Positions 31,445-39,373 of a stretch of DNA of 64,000 nucleotides are shown piece by piece (position 1 is the stretch's first letter; the number at the start of each line of letters is the position of its first letter). Source of the DNA: an uncultured bacterium (GTDB lineage Bacteria; Bacillota; Clostridia; Oscillospirales; Ruminococcaceae); the NCBI GenBank assembly GCA_934875375.1, contig CAKXHL010000004.1:1-64000 (forward strand), in the 5' to 3' direction. A model generated the notes under the pieces. The model searched no databases and was not told the origin of the DNA. It saw only the letters and a program-made list of their open reading frames with translations. Made by a program: the position numbers and the translations under genes.

Positions 31445-31960
31445 GTTTTGCCACCTCCTCTGCGTACTGCGTCACCGTGTCCGCCAGTTCGTTCAAGTCC
31501 GAAACGGACAGGGCCAGAAGATAATCCAGCCCTGTCCGCAGTTGTATGGACAACCCGACGCAGGCCCTGTTTATGACGGCGGGCGTTAGTTGTCCCCAGC
31601 CCCGCCGTAAAGAAAACCCACGACAATGCCTTTCAGCTTGATGGCCTCCTTTGCGGGGAGGCGCTCGAAAAACTCCAGCGGCAGGTGGGCGACGCGGGCC
31701 GCCATGAACTGGGCGTATTCCAGCGTCATTTCCACGGTTGCGGGGTTCGCCGCCGGGTTCTTCTTCGTCACGAAACGGCCCACGGCCTGCAGGTCTGCCG
31801 CCGTGGTGTCCTCCAGGCCGGACAGGTCCACCTCGGTGTACGTCTGCCCCTCAAAGGTGAAAGGCTTGTCCAGCTTCATAACCAGGGCGTTTTCCTCCGC
31901 CGCGGTGTTTTCGTCGTTCTCCGCCAGCAGGGCGGTGTCCATTCTCTTTTCGTCGCTCAT
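31428..31960 (-). CDS. Tail assembly chaperone frameshift product (gpGT-like)
   Basis: The G frame (31586-31960) can shift -1 at the slippery heptamer GGGTTTT (31619-31613). The -1 frame is then open to 31428 and encodes SLRRGWGQLTPAVINRACVG followed by helical sequence ending AKHGRQK. Its end overlaps the tape measure start by 17 nt. The arrangement of two chaperones linked by a programmed frameshift is conserved in tailed phages. Confidence 0.75.
31586..31960 (-). CDS. Tail assembly chaperone (gpG-like)
   Basis: The 124-residue acidic protein lies between tail tube and tape measure genes, the fixed position of tail assembly chaperones. It has the DKPFTFEGQTYTEVDLSGL opening that is common in myophage examples. 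It binds the tape measure protein during tail assembly and is absent from the virion. The frameshift site lies near its 3' end. Confidence 0.8.
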   Translation of the reverse strand: MSDEKRMDTALLAENDENTAAEENALVMKLDKPFTFEGQTYTEVDLSGLEDTTAADLQAVGRFVTKKNPAANPATVEMTLEYAQFMAARVAHLPLEFFERLPAKEAIKLKGIVVGFLYGGAGDN

Positions 31961-31961
31961 G

Positions 31962-32477
31962 TCAGCACATCTCCTTGATCTTGGCCAGAACGTCCACGCC
32001 GTTGACCTTGTAAACCTCGTTCAGCTTGTCCAGTTCCACCACGGTCTTGCCGTCCACCTCAATGAGAATGTAAAGAATGGTCAGCGTGATCGCGGTGTCC
32101 ATGGGGCTGCCTGCCTTGACCTTGCCGGTGGTCAGCTTGCCGCCGCGGCCACGAACCACCACGCGCATGGGTCTGAACTCAATATCGCCCTCGGTGTTGG
32201 TGGTCTGCTGGGCGCCGCGGATCTCCAGCTGCACGGCCTTGGTCATGTCCATCATGTCGGCGGTTTCCTTGTCCAACAGACGGAACGGGATTTCCAGTTC
32301 CTGATTGCTGAAATAGCCCACGGTGGGGTCGTCGATCTCACCCAGGATCCCGGCGCCGGTCACGGTTTCGCTGGACGGCTCAAAGTCCGGCAGCGTCATT
32401 TCCTCACCGACACCCAGCAGGCGGTTTCCCTTGTTGTAGACGTTGTAACGGTTGATCTTAGTGGGGATCGTGTTCAT
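31962..32477 (-). CDS. Major tail tube protein
   Basis: The 171-residue protein matches the P2 FII-type tail tube family, with a beta-rich core and the phrase EIDDPTVGYFSNQELEIPFR. It polymerises as the inner tube of the contractile tail. It follows the sheath gene directly. Confidence 0.85.
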   Translation of the reverse strand: MNTIPTKINRYNVYNKGNRLLGVGEEMTLPDFEPSSETVTGAGILGEIDDPTVGYFSNQELEIPFRLLDKETADMMDMTKAVQLEIRGAQQTTNTEGDIEFRPMRVVVRGRGGKLTTGKVKAGSPMDTAITLTILYILIEVDGKTVVELDKLNEVYKVNGVDVLAKIKEMC

Positions 32478-32479
32478 CT

Positions 32480-33940
32480 TTATTCACCTCCGATTGCGCT
32501 TTCCAGGGCGTCCACGTCATACTCGCGGATATTTTCGATATATTCCGCGGGAATGTACGGGGCCAGGTAGGTGTGTACGGTCAGGTGGCCGGCCAGCAGG
32601 TTGGTAACGGGGTTTTCGTCGCTGCGGAACTCCACGCGGTAACCGGCGCAGTAGTCGCGGGCAACGTAGCCGTTGCCGATAATGTTCTGGCTGTCCACAA
32701 TAGACTGGATCAGGCGCTTATTGCCCGGCTTGTCAACTTTCTGGAAATAAGTCTGAATGAAATTATTTCCGTCCCAGTCAAAGAAACGGCGCACGGCCCA
32801 CCAGCGATCTTTCGGATCCGTGGTGGAGGGATAGGCCGCGGTGTTGTTGCCCCAGGATTTGAACCCGTTGGCGTTGATCGCGGTAATGACGCCGTTGGCG
32901 TTCAGCACGTCGTTGGCCTGCTGCTGATCCAGCGCCACCGTGGTGCCGTCTTTCAGAACCGTGGCGGTGATCCGCAGGTCCTTATTGGACGGGCTTTCGT
33001 AGGGCACGTCTGCGTTGTTGGCGTCCGTGTAGGCCGTCAGGGCGGCGAACATGGCGGAGAAATAATATTTCTTCTCGCCCACGGCCACCATGGGCCACAG
33101 GGCCGCCGCATGGGCGGAACTGGCGCCCAGGGCTTCCTTGGCGCCCTTTACGCTGGTGTAAACCACCGCGCCGTCGCTGTCCGCGGAAATGTCCAAAAGG
33201 CAACTGCAATTAAAATTGCCGTTGATGTTCTCGGTCTTGGCCTGGAGGGCTGCCGCTACGGTGGGGGTGTGGCTCCAGCCGGGTGCCAGGATCAGGCCGG
33301 GCACCATGCCCAGGGTGGGGTAAATCTGGCGGATCAGTTCCAGGCCGGTTTCCTTGCCGGTGGAGGCGTCCACGCCGCCCACAATGTCGGCAGCGGTCAC
33401 GCCGGAGGGTTTCAGGCTGGTGCTGCTCACGGTCAGGCTGCTGGCCTCCTTGGCCGCCGTGGAAAGCAGCGTAATGGCCACGCTGCCGTTGTCCTCATGT
33501 GCCGCCTCGTAGTCGCTGCCGGCCACCAGGGTGGCGCTGCCGTTCTTCACGGCCAGGGTGTTCAGCAGCACATATTTCTTGTCATACAGCACCACGCCGT
33601 CCACAACGTCGCAGCTTTCCGCCTGGTTCTGCGTGACGTGGGCCGCCTTATTGGGATCCAGCACGTTCACCAGGATAATGGGCGCAACGTTGAAAACCTG
33701 GAAACAGGCGCTAATGCTCTGGCAAAGGGTGAAGTTCTCGAAATCGTCCGAATAGCCGACGGCCTCCACAGCCTCCTTGTAGCTGTAAACCAGCTTGGGG
33801 GTGTTGACCGCCGCCGCGGGGTCTTTCGCCAGGTGAATGGGCGCCGTGCCGAAAATGACCTGCAGGCCAGCGCTGCCCTGAATGGGTACGGTCAGGCTGG
33901 TGGCCTGCTCGGTGTTATATACACCGTGTTTGTATGCCAT
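32480..33940 (-). CDS. Tail sheath protein
   Basis: The 486-residue contractile sheath subunit has the N-terminal KHGVYNTEQATSLTVPIQGS handshake region, a variable middle domain, and the conserved C-terminal domain with DRWWAVRRFFDWDGNNFIQ and RLIQSIVDSQNIIGNGYVA. It surrounds the tube and contracts to drive it through the envelope. Its presence defines the phage as a myovirus. Confidence 0.92.
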   Translation of the reverse strand: MAYKHGVYNTEQATSLTVPIQGSAGLQVIFGTAPIHLAKDPAAAVNTPKLVYSYKEAVEAVGYSDDFENFTLCQSISACFQVFNVAPIILVNVLDPNKAAHVTQNQAESCDVVDGVVLYDKKYVLLNTLAVKNGSATLVAGSDYEAAHEDNGSVAITLLSTAAKEASSLTVSSTSLKPSGVTAADIVGGVDASTGKETGLELIRQIYPTLGMVPGLILAPGWSHTPTVAAALQAKTENINGNFNCSCLLDISADSDGAVVYTSVKGAKEALGASSAHAAALWPMVAVGEKKYYFSAMFAALTAYTDANNADVPYESPSNKDLRITATVLKDGTTVALDQQQANDVLNANGVITAINANGFKSWGNNTAAYPSTTDPKDRWWAVRRFFDWDGNNFIQTYFQKVDKPGNKRLIQSIVDSQNIIGNGYVARDYCAGYRVEFRSDENPVTNLLAGHLTVHTYLAPYIPAEYIENIREYDVDALESAIGGE

Positions 33941-33957
33941 GATGTTCTACCTCCTGT

Positions 33958-34209
33958 TTAGTGTTTGACCTGTACCAGACGATACAGGCGGGAAATATGC
34001 CCCGTGCCGCTCCGCAGGTTCTTCATGGCCTCCGGTAACTGCTCCAGGGGCACCACCAGGCCCTCCATGGCCGGCTGTTTCACGATAGCCTCCGCCAGCG
34101 CGGTGGGGATCCCGTTGGTGTATGCGGTGTACTGCTTCGCCACGCCCGGAATGGACGGGCCGCAGTAAACCACGGTGGTGGCCTGTTCGGCCTTTTTGGG
34201 TTTCGCCAT
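33958..34209 (-). CDS. Small phage structural-operon protein
   Basis: The 83-residue protein (TTVVYCGPSIPGVAKQYTAY) lies just upstream of the sheath gene and overlaps the preceding gene by one nt (TAATG). Proteins of this kind are common between the joining and sheath genes of Firmicute myophages; the role is unknown. Confidence 0.6.
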   Translation of the reverse strand: MAKPKKAEQATTVVYCGPSIPGVAKQYTAYTNGIPTALAEAIVKQPAMEGLVVPLEQLPEAMKNLRSGTGHISRLYRLVQVKH

Positions 34210-34691
34210 TATGTTTCTGGCACCTCCTTGAAAATCGCCGGCGCGTGGAAAGTCAGCCCCACGGCGGCGAAATAATACGGGTGTGTTTCAGCTTCTTCCT
34301 GAACGGCCCACCGGATCGGGTGCTGCGCTTCATAGCGGTTTGCCACGATCCCGTCCCGTGCGTAATGCCTCACGATCTCGTTTACAACGTGGAGCGCGTC
34401 GCGGTAGCCCTGCCGGTTCAGGGCTGGGTCGCACACGCAAACGATCAGTTTTACGTCAACGTTTTGCTGTGCGTCCTGCTCCGGCAGTTCTCCGCTTGGC
34501 ATTTTCACCAGCACATAGGGTTCCGGCGGCGCTTCCGCGTCGGTTTCTTCGTCGTCGCCCTCCCGGAAAGGGAGAAACTGCGAAAATACCTGTATTTTGC
34601 GGTTAACGCCCAGGGAATTGGTCAGGGTGTAGTGGGAAAAAAGCTGCTCCAGATCCTCCACAATGGCGTCCTGCAAAAACTCTTGTGTCAT
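34209..34691 (-). CDS. Phage tail completion or terminator-like protein
   Basis: The 160-residue protein is in the position of tail terminator proteins, after the minor tail Z-like gene and before the sheath. The ATG at 34691 follows AAGGAGG. The middle (EPYVLVKMPSGELPEQDAQQ) and C-terminal beta strands fit that fold. The assignment is mainly by position. Confidence 0.5.
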   Translation of the reverse strand: MTQEFLQDAIVEDLEQLFSHYTLTNSLGVNRKIQVFSQFLPFREGDDEETDAEAPPEPYVLVKMPSGELPEQDAQQNVDVKLIVCVCDPALNRQGYRDALHVVNEIVRHYARDGIVANRYEAQHPIRWAVQEEAETHPYYFAAVGLTFHAPAIFKEVPET

Positions 34692-34705
34692 GCGATTGCG
34701 CCTCC

Positions 34706-34777
34706 TTGACTTGTTTCTGTTTGTCACTTATAATTGCGGGTGTGGTAATAATCAGCATAATGTGGTAATAATCAGCA
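34706..34777 (+). promoter_or_regulatory. Promoter and tandem operator of the lipoprotein moron
   Basis: TTGACT (34706-34711), 17-nt spacer and TATAAT (34729-34734) form a near-perfect promoter. Just at the expected start of transcription the 17-mer TGTGGTAATAATCAGCA is repeated exactly at 34741-34757 and 34761-34777, a 20-bp period that suggests a repressor site. Confidence 0.75.
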
Positions 34778-34818
34778 CAGCGCCGCATAATGCGTCCACA
34801 GAAAGGGGATAACCGAAT

Positions 34819-35241
34819 ATGAAACCGTTTGCTGTCTTGCTCTGTACCTTGCTCCTTGTAACGTCCTTAACCGCCTGCGGCTGGGTCACAAGCACCGACG
34901 GGCCAGCGCCCAGCGCCTCCAACTCTTCCGCGTCGGACAATGACGTTACAGAGGAGGAACCACAGCCCAGTTCCGACGTTGTTGTTACCGCAGAGGACGT
35001 GCAATCCGCGGTAGAGGCTCTTGTGCCTGACGAATACCGCGGGCAAAGCTATTCTTGCGATATTCTCACCGCTTCCGATGGCTCCGGCTTTATCGTTTCT
35101 TTGCAGATCGACGTTGACACGGAGGACGCCGCCGACATTATCAGCGGCATGGAGGCGGACATTTTGAAGCTGGACAATCTGAACATTTCGGACGTTCAAA
35201 TAATTGCTGTCCATGATATGCAGATCGTTGGAACCAACTAA
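34819..35241 (+). CDS. Prophage-borne lipoprotein (moron)
   Basis: This 140-residue secreted lipoprotein has a signal peptide with the lipobox LTAC (Cys at residue 20), a Ser/Glu/Pro-rich linker, then a compact domain from about residue 55 (VTAEDVQSAVEALVPDEYRG). It is the only plus-strand gene inside the structural operon and has its own promoter, operator repeats and terminator. It is therefore probably expressed in the lysogen and alters the cell surface. No function is recognised. Confidence 0.75.
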   Translation: MKPFAVLLCTLLLVTSLTACGWVTSTDGPAPSASNSSASDNDVTEEEPQPSSDVVVTAEDVQSAVEALVPDEYRGQSYSCDILTASDGSGFIVSLQIDVDTEDAADIISGMEADILKLDNLNISDVQIIAVHDMQIVGTN

Positions 35242-35246
35242 TTTCC

Positions 35247-35282
35247 CACAGCGGCCCGGACATGGGCCGCTGTTATTTTTTC
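35247..35282 (+). terminator. Terminator of the lipoprotein moron
   Basis: ACAGCGGCCC (35248-35257) pairs with GGGCCGCTGT (35264-35273), followed by TATTTTTTCT. It overlaps the 3' end of the convergent minus-strand gene. Confidence 0.85.
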
Positions 35283-35971
35283 TCTGCAAAGTACAGTTCT
35301 CTGTTGATGTGGGTGGTTATAGCGTCGGCCAGATACTGGTGGATCTTTGGCTCCGTCGTTTCAATGAACTGCTCTGCAATACCTGTTTCCCGCAGCATGA
35401 CCGGAACGCTGGGGCCGTAAAACTCGCGGATCCTGGTCTTGTCCAGCTTGCCGGTCAGTTCCTTAAACACATGGTTGCGCTGTTCGCGCTCCCGCCAGCC
35501 CCGTTCTGTGTACTCTGTCCGGGAACCGTATGGCTTCCGCTGGACAACGGCCAAATGACCGGACTGGTATTCTGCCAGAAATGCGGTCAGGCCGCGGCTG
35601 TTGGTGATCGTTTGGGGGCTTTCCGACGCAAGCACAGCCAGCTTTACCGGCGGGCTGCCCTCTTTGCTGGTACTCGGTTTTGTAGGGGATATTTTGAACT
35701 TGGACGCCGCCAGCATTTCACCGGAGGAGGTCAGCACGGCCTCCAGGCGGCTTTTGGACGCATAGGTGTATTTGAACTCCTTGGCGAATTTGATCGTTTT
35801 GATCTGGTAACGCTCTTGTGCCAGCTTTGCCAATTCGCGCCCCGTCTTTTTTGCGGTGTCATTCAGAGATTTCCGCATAACGTCCGGGGCCTTTTCATAC
35901 AGCATACCCAGCCGCGCCTCAATATCGGCAATCGCTTTTTCGGTGTCAATCCGAATAAGCATATCGCTCAC
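35273..35971 (-). CDS. Prophage minor tail protein Z-like
   Basis: The 232-residue protein fits the minor tail protein Z family: an N-terminal helical region (KSLNDTAKKTGRELAKLAQ), a beta-rich middle and a helical end. It probably sits at the head-tail interface. The GTG start at 35971 overlaps the stop of the upstream gene and follows GGAGGCGG. Confidence 0.75.
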   Translation of the reverse strand: MSDMLIRIDTEKAIADIEARLGMLYEKAPDVMRKSLNDTAKKTGRELAKLAQERYQIKTIKFAKEFKYTYASKSRLEAVLTSSGEMLAASKFKISPTKPSTSKEGSPPVKLAVLASESPQTITNSRGLTAFLAEYQSGHLAVVQRKPYGSRTEYTERGWREREQRNHVFKELTGKLDKTRIREFYGPSVPVMLRETGIAEQFIETTEPKIHQYLADAITTHINRELYFAEKK

Positions 35972-36306
35972 GATCTCACCGCCTCCAGTTCAATGGCCAG
36001 CACTCCGGCCTCCTCGGTGCAGGTTTTCACCTTGTACGCCTTGCCGTCCAGCGTCAACACGACGCCCTGGGCGGGGCGTGGGCCAAAATCAGCCTTTGCC
36101 ACATAAACCAGGCGCCGGGCCTTGTATGTGCCCTCCGTCTGTGCGGCCATGATCTTGGCCTTGTCCCGCTCCAGCAGTTCGTTGTCGTCCACCACCGCGG
36201 CCATTTTCTTGCCGTTGACCGTGTGACTGTCCGCGAACTCCAGACAGTTCAGGAATGTGGTGGAAATGTCCGCCGTGATCTGTTCCTTGAACGTAGGGGC
36301 GCCCAT
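35968..36306 (-). CDS. Head-tail joining protein
   Basis: The 112-residue beta-rich protein has GVVLTLDGKAYKVKTCTEE near the end, typical of lambda FII/Gifsy-type head-tail adaptors. It shares a TAATG overlap with the upstream gene. Confidence 0.65.
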   Translation of the reverse strand: MGAPTFKEQITADISTTFLNCLEFADSHTVNGKKMAAVVDDNELLERDKAKIMAAQTEGTYKARRLVYVAKADFGPRPAQGVVLTLDGKAYKVKTCTEEAGVLAIELEAVRS

Positions 36307-36809
36307 TACTGGGCACCCCCGCCGTTATCCACAGCAGGCGGCACAATGGCCGCCGCAGGGGTCTGGACGATAGCCGCCGCCAGGCGCTCCACGATCAGCG
36401 CCTTGGCAGCGCCGCGCGGGAGATCCACGCCCATGTCCTTGGCCAGCTTTTTCAGGTCGTCCTTGTTCATTTCCTCCAGCTGTGCGGGATCCAGGCGGCC
36501 CTCCACCATGTCGGTGTTGTCACCGCTATGGTTTCCGTTGTGGTTCTCCTGGCTCTCCTGGGCGCCCTCTGCGGCGTCCGCAGCCTCCTGGGTGTCCTGG
36601 GTGGTGTCGGCGTTCTCGGTGCCGTCCTGGCCGCCGTCAGCGTCCTGCTGGGGCATTGTGGCCTCCTCCGTCGCGTCGTCGGTCATTTTGGCGCTTTCAG
36701 CAGAAAGCCACGCCTGCACCATGCGCTTGTCATAGGCGGGGAGTGTGTCGCCCGCCTGATACATACGCCCGCCGTACAGGATCGGGCGTTGTGCTGTCAG
36801 TCGCTTCAT
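36306..36809 (-). CDS. Phage head-region protein with SAP/HeH-like C-terminus
   Basis: The 167-residue protein has a short beta head (RPILYGGRMYQAGDTLPAYD), a long acidic, Gln/Asp-rich disordered stretch (about 40-110), and a C-terminal helix-extended-loop-helix motif (LEEMNKDDLKKLAKDMGVDL). Such proteins are common between capsid and joining genes. The HeH/SAP part may contact nucleic acid or protein. Confidence 0.6.
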   Translation of the reverse strand: MKRLTAQRPILYGGRMYQAGDTLPAYDKRMVQAWLSAESAKMTDDATEEATMPQQDADGGQDGTENADTTQDTQEAADAAEGAQESQENHNGNHSGDNTDMVEGRLDPAQLEEMNKDDLKKLAKDMGVDLPRGAAKALIVERLAAAIVQTPAAAIVPPAVDNGGGAQ

Positions 36810-36828
36810 GTTCCTTTCCTCCCGGCTC

Positions 36829-37152
36829 TTAGCCCAGCAGCTTCACCAGTACGGTTTCGTCTGCGCTGGCCGCAGGGGCGGCAGCGTAACCCGCCGGCAC
36901 ATTCCCGGAGGCCGTGGTGGTAATCTTCTTGTCCGTTGCGCTGTAATAAAGCGCGGCGCCCATGGTAACGTCGCCGGTGGCCTTTTCCATCTCAAAGACG
37001 CCCACCACATGGAGGTGGCCGGTTTCGCCGGCGGCAATATCTTCACCAGCCACGCCGATCCTGGTTCCCAGGCTCACCACTTCGCCGTTTTTAACTGCGG
37101 CGCTGGCCTTGTAGTCCAGCACCTCGCCTTTCTGCCAGTATTTTGCGGTCAT
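36829..37152 (-). CDS. Capsid decoration protein (DUF2190)
   Basis: The 107-residue protein matches DUF2190, with VLDYKASAAVKNGEVVSLGT and a small beta barrel. Members decorate the capsid surface in phages with this head module. It stands directly after the major capsid gene. Confidence 0.8.
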   Translation of the reverse strand: MTAKYWQKGEVLDYKASAAVKNGEVVSLGTRIGVAGEDIAAGETGHLHVVGVFEMEKATGDVTMGAALYYSATDKKITTTASGNVPAGYAAAPAASADETVLVKLLG

Positions 37153-37168
37153 GTTCTCTTACCTCCTG

Positions 37169-38716
37169 TTAAATAGTCGTGCCGGGGTTCTTGGCGATAC
37201 CGCGGAAGTCAACCGCAGTAATGCCCCAGTCCAGCCAAATGTCCCACACAAAGCCCAGGCGGCCCGGAACCTCGCTGCGGCGAATGGTGGGGGTTTCCTG
37301 GCCGTTCAGGTAATCAACCTGCAGGCTCTTGGCGTAACGCTGATCGCCGGCGACAAACCAGGGGATCGCGTTGCCGTCACCGGCCAGGACGTTCAGGGCG
37401 CCCTCCTCAATAACCTGCAGCTTGTTGCGGTACTGGTACAGGGCGTTTGCGGTGTGGCTGCCGATCCCGGTCACGTCGATCTGCGCGGTTTCCAGGATCT
37501 GCGCCAGCTTAAAGCCGTAGCCCACGGGGACGATCACATACTTGGGTTCCACCATGATGGAGTCACCGAACGGATCTTTCTGGTGCAGCAGTTTCAGCAT
37601 GGCGGCCTGCAGGGTGTCAATGGACGGTGCTGCGCCGCTGGCAATCAGGTTGTTGTGGGCGTTGTCGAACAGGGAAACGCCGTCGAAAATGGCGGGGTTG
37701 TCGATCAGGATCTTGTAAACCTGCTTGTTGATCGTGCGCTTGGCGCTCATGGCGTAAAGGCCGGGCATTTCGGTGATGAAACCCACGTCGTCGTTGATAA
37801 ACGCCTGGCGGGTCATGCTGAACTGGCGGCCAAAGGTGTCGATCTGGCGCTGGGGAAGCAGTTCCGTCTTGGGGGTGTCGGCTTTCAGTTCGCCGTTTTC
37901 ACCGACGCGCAGGAACTCACCGGCGCCGCCGGCCAGATAGCTGTGATCCTTGGTGGGCTTAAAGTCGCTCACGCTGCCCTTGGTGGTCCACAGCTGGAAC
38001 GTGGTGGGGATCTCCTGGTACATCTGGACAATGTTCTTGCGGATCGCGTTGTCCAGGATCGCGGGAAACGCCGCGGTGGGGTTGAAGAACTGGCGGCAAG
38101 CCTCGTTCCACAGGTCGTCCTTGCTCATACGCAGCAGGGAGGTGGTGGTGCCCACGCCGTCGCGAGCCATGCACTCAATGGCCAGATCGCGCAGGGAGTA
38201 GCCGCGCATTTCCTCCGCACCATTGGCGGGGTTCTGGACATTCACACCGGCCCGCAGCAGCATGGCGTCCACAGCTGCCTGGCGGAAGTTGTCGCCCTCG
38301 TCGCCGTTCATGCGGCTGGAAACAGGGGCGCCGTGTGCCAGCAGGTAGTCCACCGCCGCCTGTCTTACGGTGTCCATGGTGGCGCCGTTGCTGATATACT
38401 CCGCGGGATCCATGCCTGCCTGGCGGCACAGCGCGGTAATGTCGCTCACGCGCTGGCGCTCCGTGGCGACGGCCTGGCGGGCTGCCTCGGTGGGGTCTGT
38501 GCCCTGCTGGCCGTTGCCGTTGTCCATGCCGCGGGCGCCGCCGGTGGGATCCTCACCGCCCTGGCCCTCTGCGCCCTGGGCGGGGCTGCCCGCTGCGTCG
38601 ATCTGGCGCTGCAGGCCGTCAAACTCTGCTCTTTCCTCTGCCGTCAGGTCACGGCCAGCGGCGCGGGCGCCGCTCACAATAGCCTGCTGACTGGCGATCA
38701 TTTCCTGAATGGTCAT
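37169..38716 (-). CDS. Major capsid protein
   Basis: This 515-residue protein has an N-terminal scaffold-like delta region (TIQEMIASQQAIVSGARAAG with a Gly/Gln-rich linker), then an HK97-type coat domain. Conserved segments include RQFSMTRQAFINDDVGFITE and PKYVIVPVGYGFKLAQ. It follows the prohead protease, which would remove the N-terminal region. GAGGAGG precedes the ATG. Confidence 0.88.
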   Translation of the reverse strand: MTIQEMIASQQAIVSGARAAGRDLTAEERAEFDGLQRQIDAAGSPAQGAEGQGGEDPTGGARGMDNGNGQQGTDPTEAARQAVATERQRVSDITALCRQAGMDPAEYISNGATMDTVRQAAVDYLLAHGAPVSSRMNGDEGDNFRQAAVDAMLLRAGVNVQNPANGAEEMRGYSLRDLAIECMARDGVGTTTSLLRMSKDDLWNEACRQFFNPTAAFPAILDNAIRKNIVQMYQEIPTTFQLWTTKGSVSDFKPTKDHSYLAGGAGEFLRVGENGELKADTPKTELLPQRQIDTFGRQFSMTRQAFINDDVGFITEMPGLYAMSAKRTINKQVYKILIDNPAIFDGVSLFDNAHNNLIASGAAPSIDTLQAAMLKLLHQKDPFGDSIMVEPKYVIVPVGYGFKLAQILETAQIDVTGIGSHTANALYQYRNKLQVIEEGALNVLAGDGNAIPWFVAGDQRYAKSLQVDYLNGQETPTIRRSEVPGRLGFVWDIWLDWGITAVDFRGIAKNPGTTI

Positions 38717-38731
38717 GGTTGTTTTGCCTCC

Positions 38732-39373
38732 TCAATGATAAAGATTTTTGTTGATCTGGATCTGCTTTTCATAAACAGAAAGGTCCTTGGCCGTCGCCTG
38801 CTCCGGGTCGTCGGCTCTGCCCACGCCCACGGTGGCGTCCGCCGGCACGGAAACAATGGACACCTCCAGCGGCGTCCATTTGCGGGCGATCTGGCAGGGG
38901 CCTGTAAAACGTCCGTCCGCGGAGGTCTTACCAGCCACCACCTCCTCCCAGCTGTCCACGCTGTAACGCACGGACGTGGTTTTCAGGGTGCCGGATTTGA
39001 CTTTGCCGAAAATCTTTTCGGCGTCGTCGTCCGTGTCGAACTCCACTTCGGCCATGCCGCGGTGGTTCTCCACCCATGCGCGGATCACTTTTCCCACCAC
39101 CTTGTCGGTGTCGTGGTTGAAAAGCAAAACGCCCACGTCGTTCAGGCGGGAGAGATCCAGCGCGTTCTCCGCGTGATCCAGGATTTCCATACCAAACCAA
39201 CGGCGGTATGGCTCCTCGCTGGAAAAGCTGATTGTGCGCCTGCGGCTGTCCTCCTGGCCCTCTGCGCGGCTGTTGGCCTCAATGTGGCCCATGCTTCGCT
39301 GCCCGCTGTTTCTGTCCCTCTTGGGGTCATTTGCCTGCGGTGTTCTGCTGTGCTGCTGTCGTTCCATTTCCAA
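38732..39373 (-). CDS. Prohead protease (HK97 family, S78-like)
   Basis: The 213-residue protein has the fold landmarks of HK97-type prohead proteases: FSSEEPYRRWFGMEILDH, the His in LLFNHDTDKVVGKV and the Ser-containing WTPLEVSIVSVPAD. It cleaves the scaffold region of the capsid protein. The TTG at 39373 is 8 nt from AGGAGG; an ATG two codons downstream has poorer spacing. The start overlaps the portal gene end by 47 nt. Confidence 0.82.
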   Translation of the reverse strand: MEMERQQHSRTPQANDPKRDRNSGQRSMGHIEANSRAEGQEDSRRRTISFSSEEPYRRWFGMEILDHAENALDLSRLNDVGVLLFNHDTDKVVGKVIRAWVENHRGMAEVEFDTDDDAEKIFGKVKSGTLKTTSVRYSVDSWEEVVAGKTSADGRFTGPCQIARKWTPLEVSIVSVPADATVGVGRADDPEQATAKDLSVYEKQIQINKNLYH

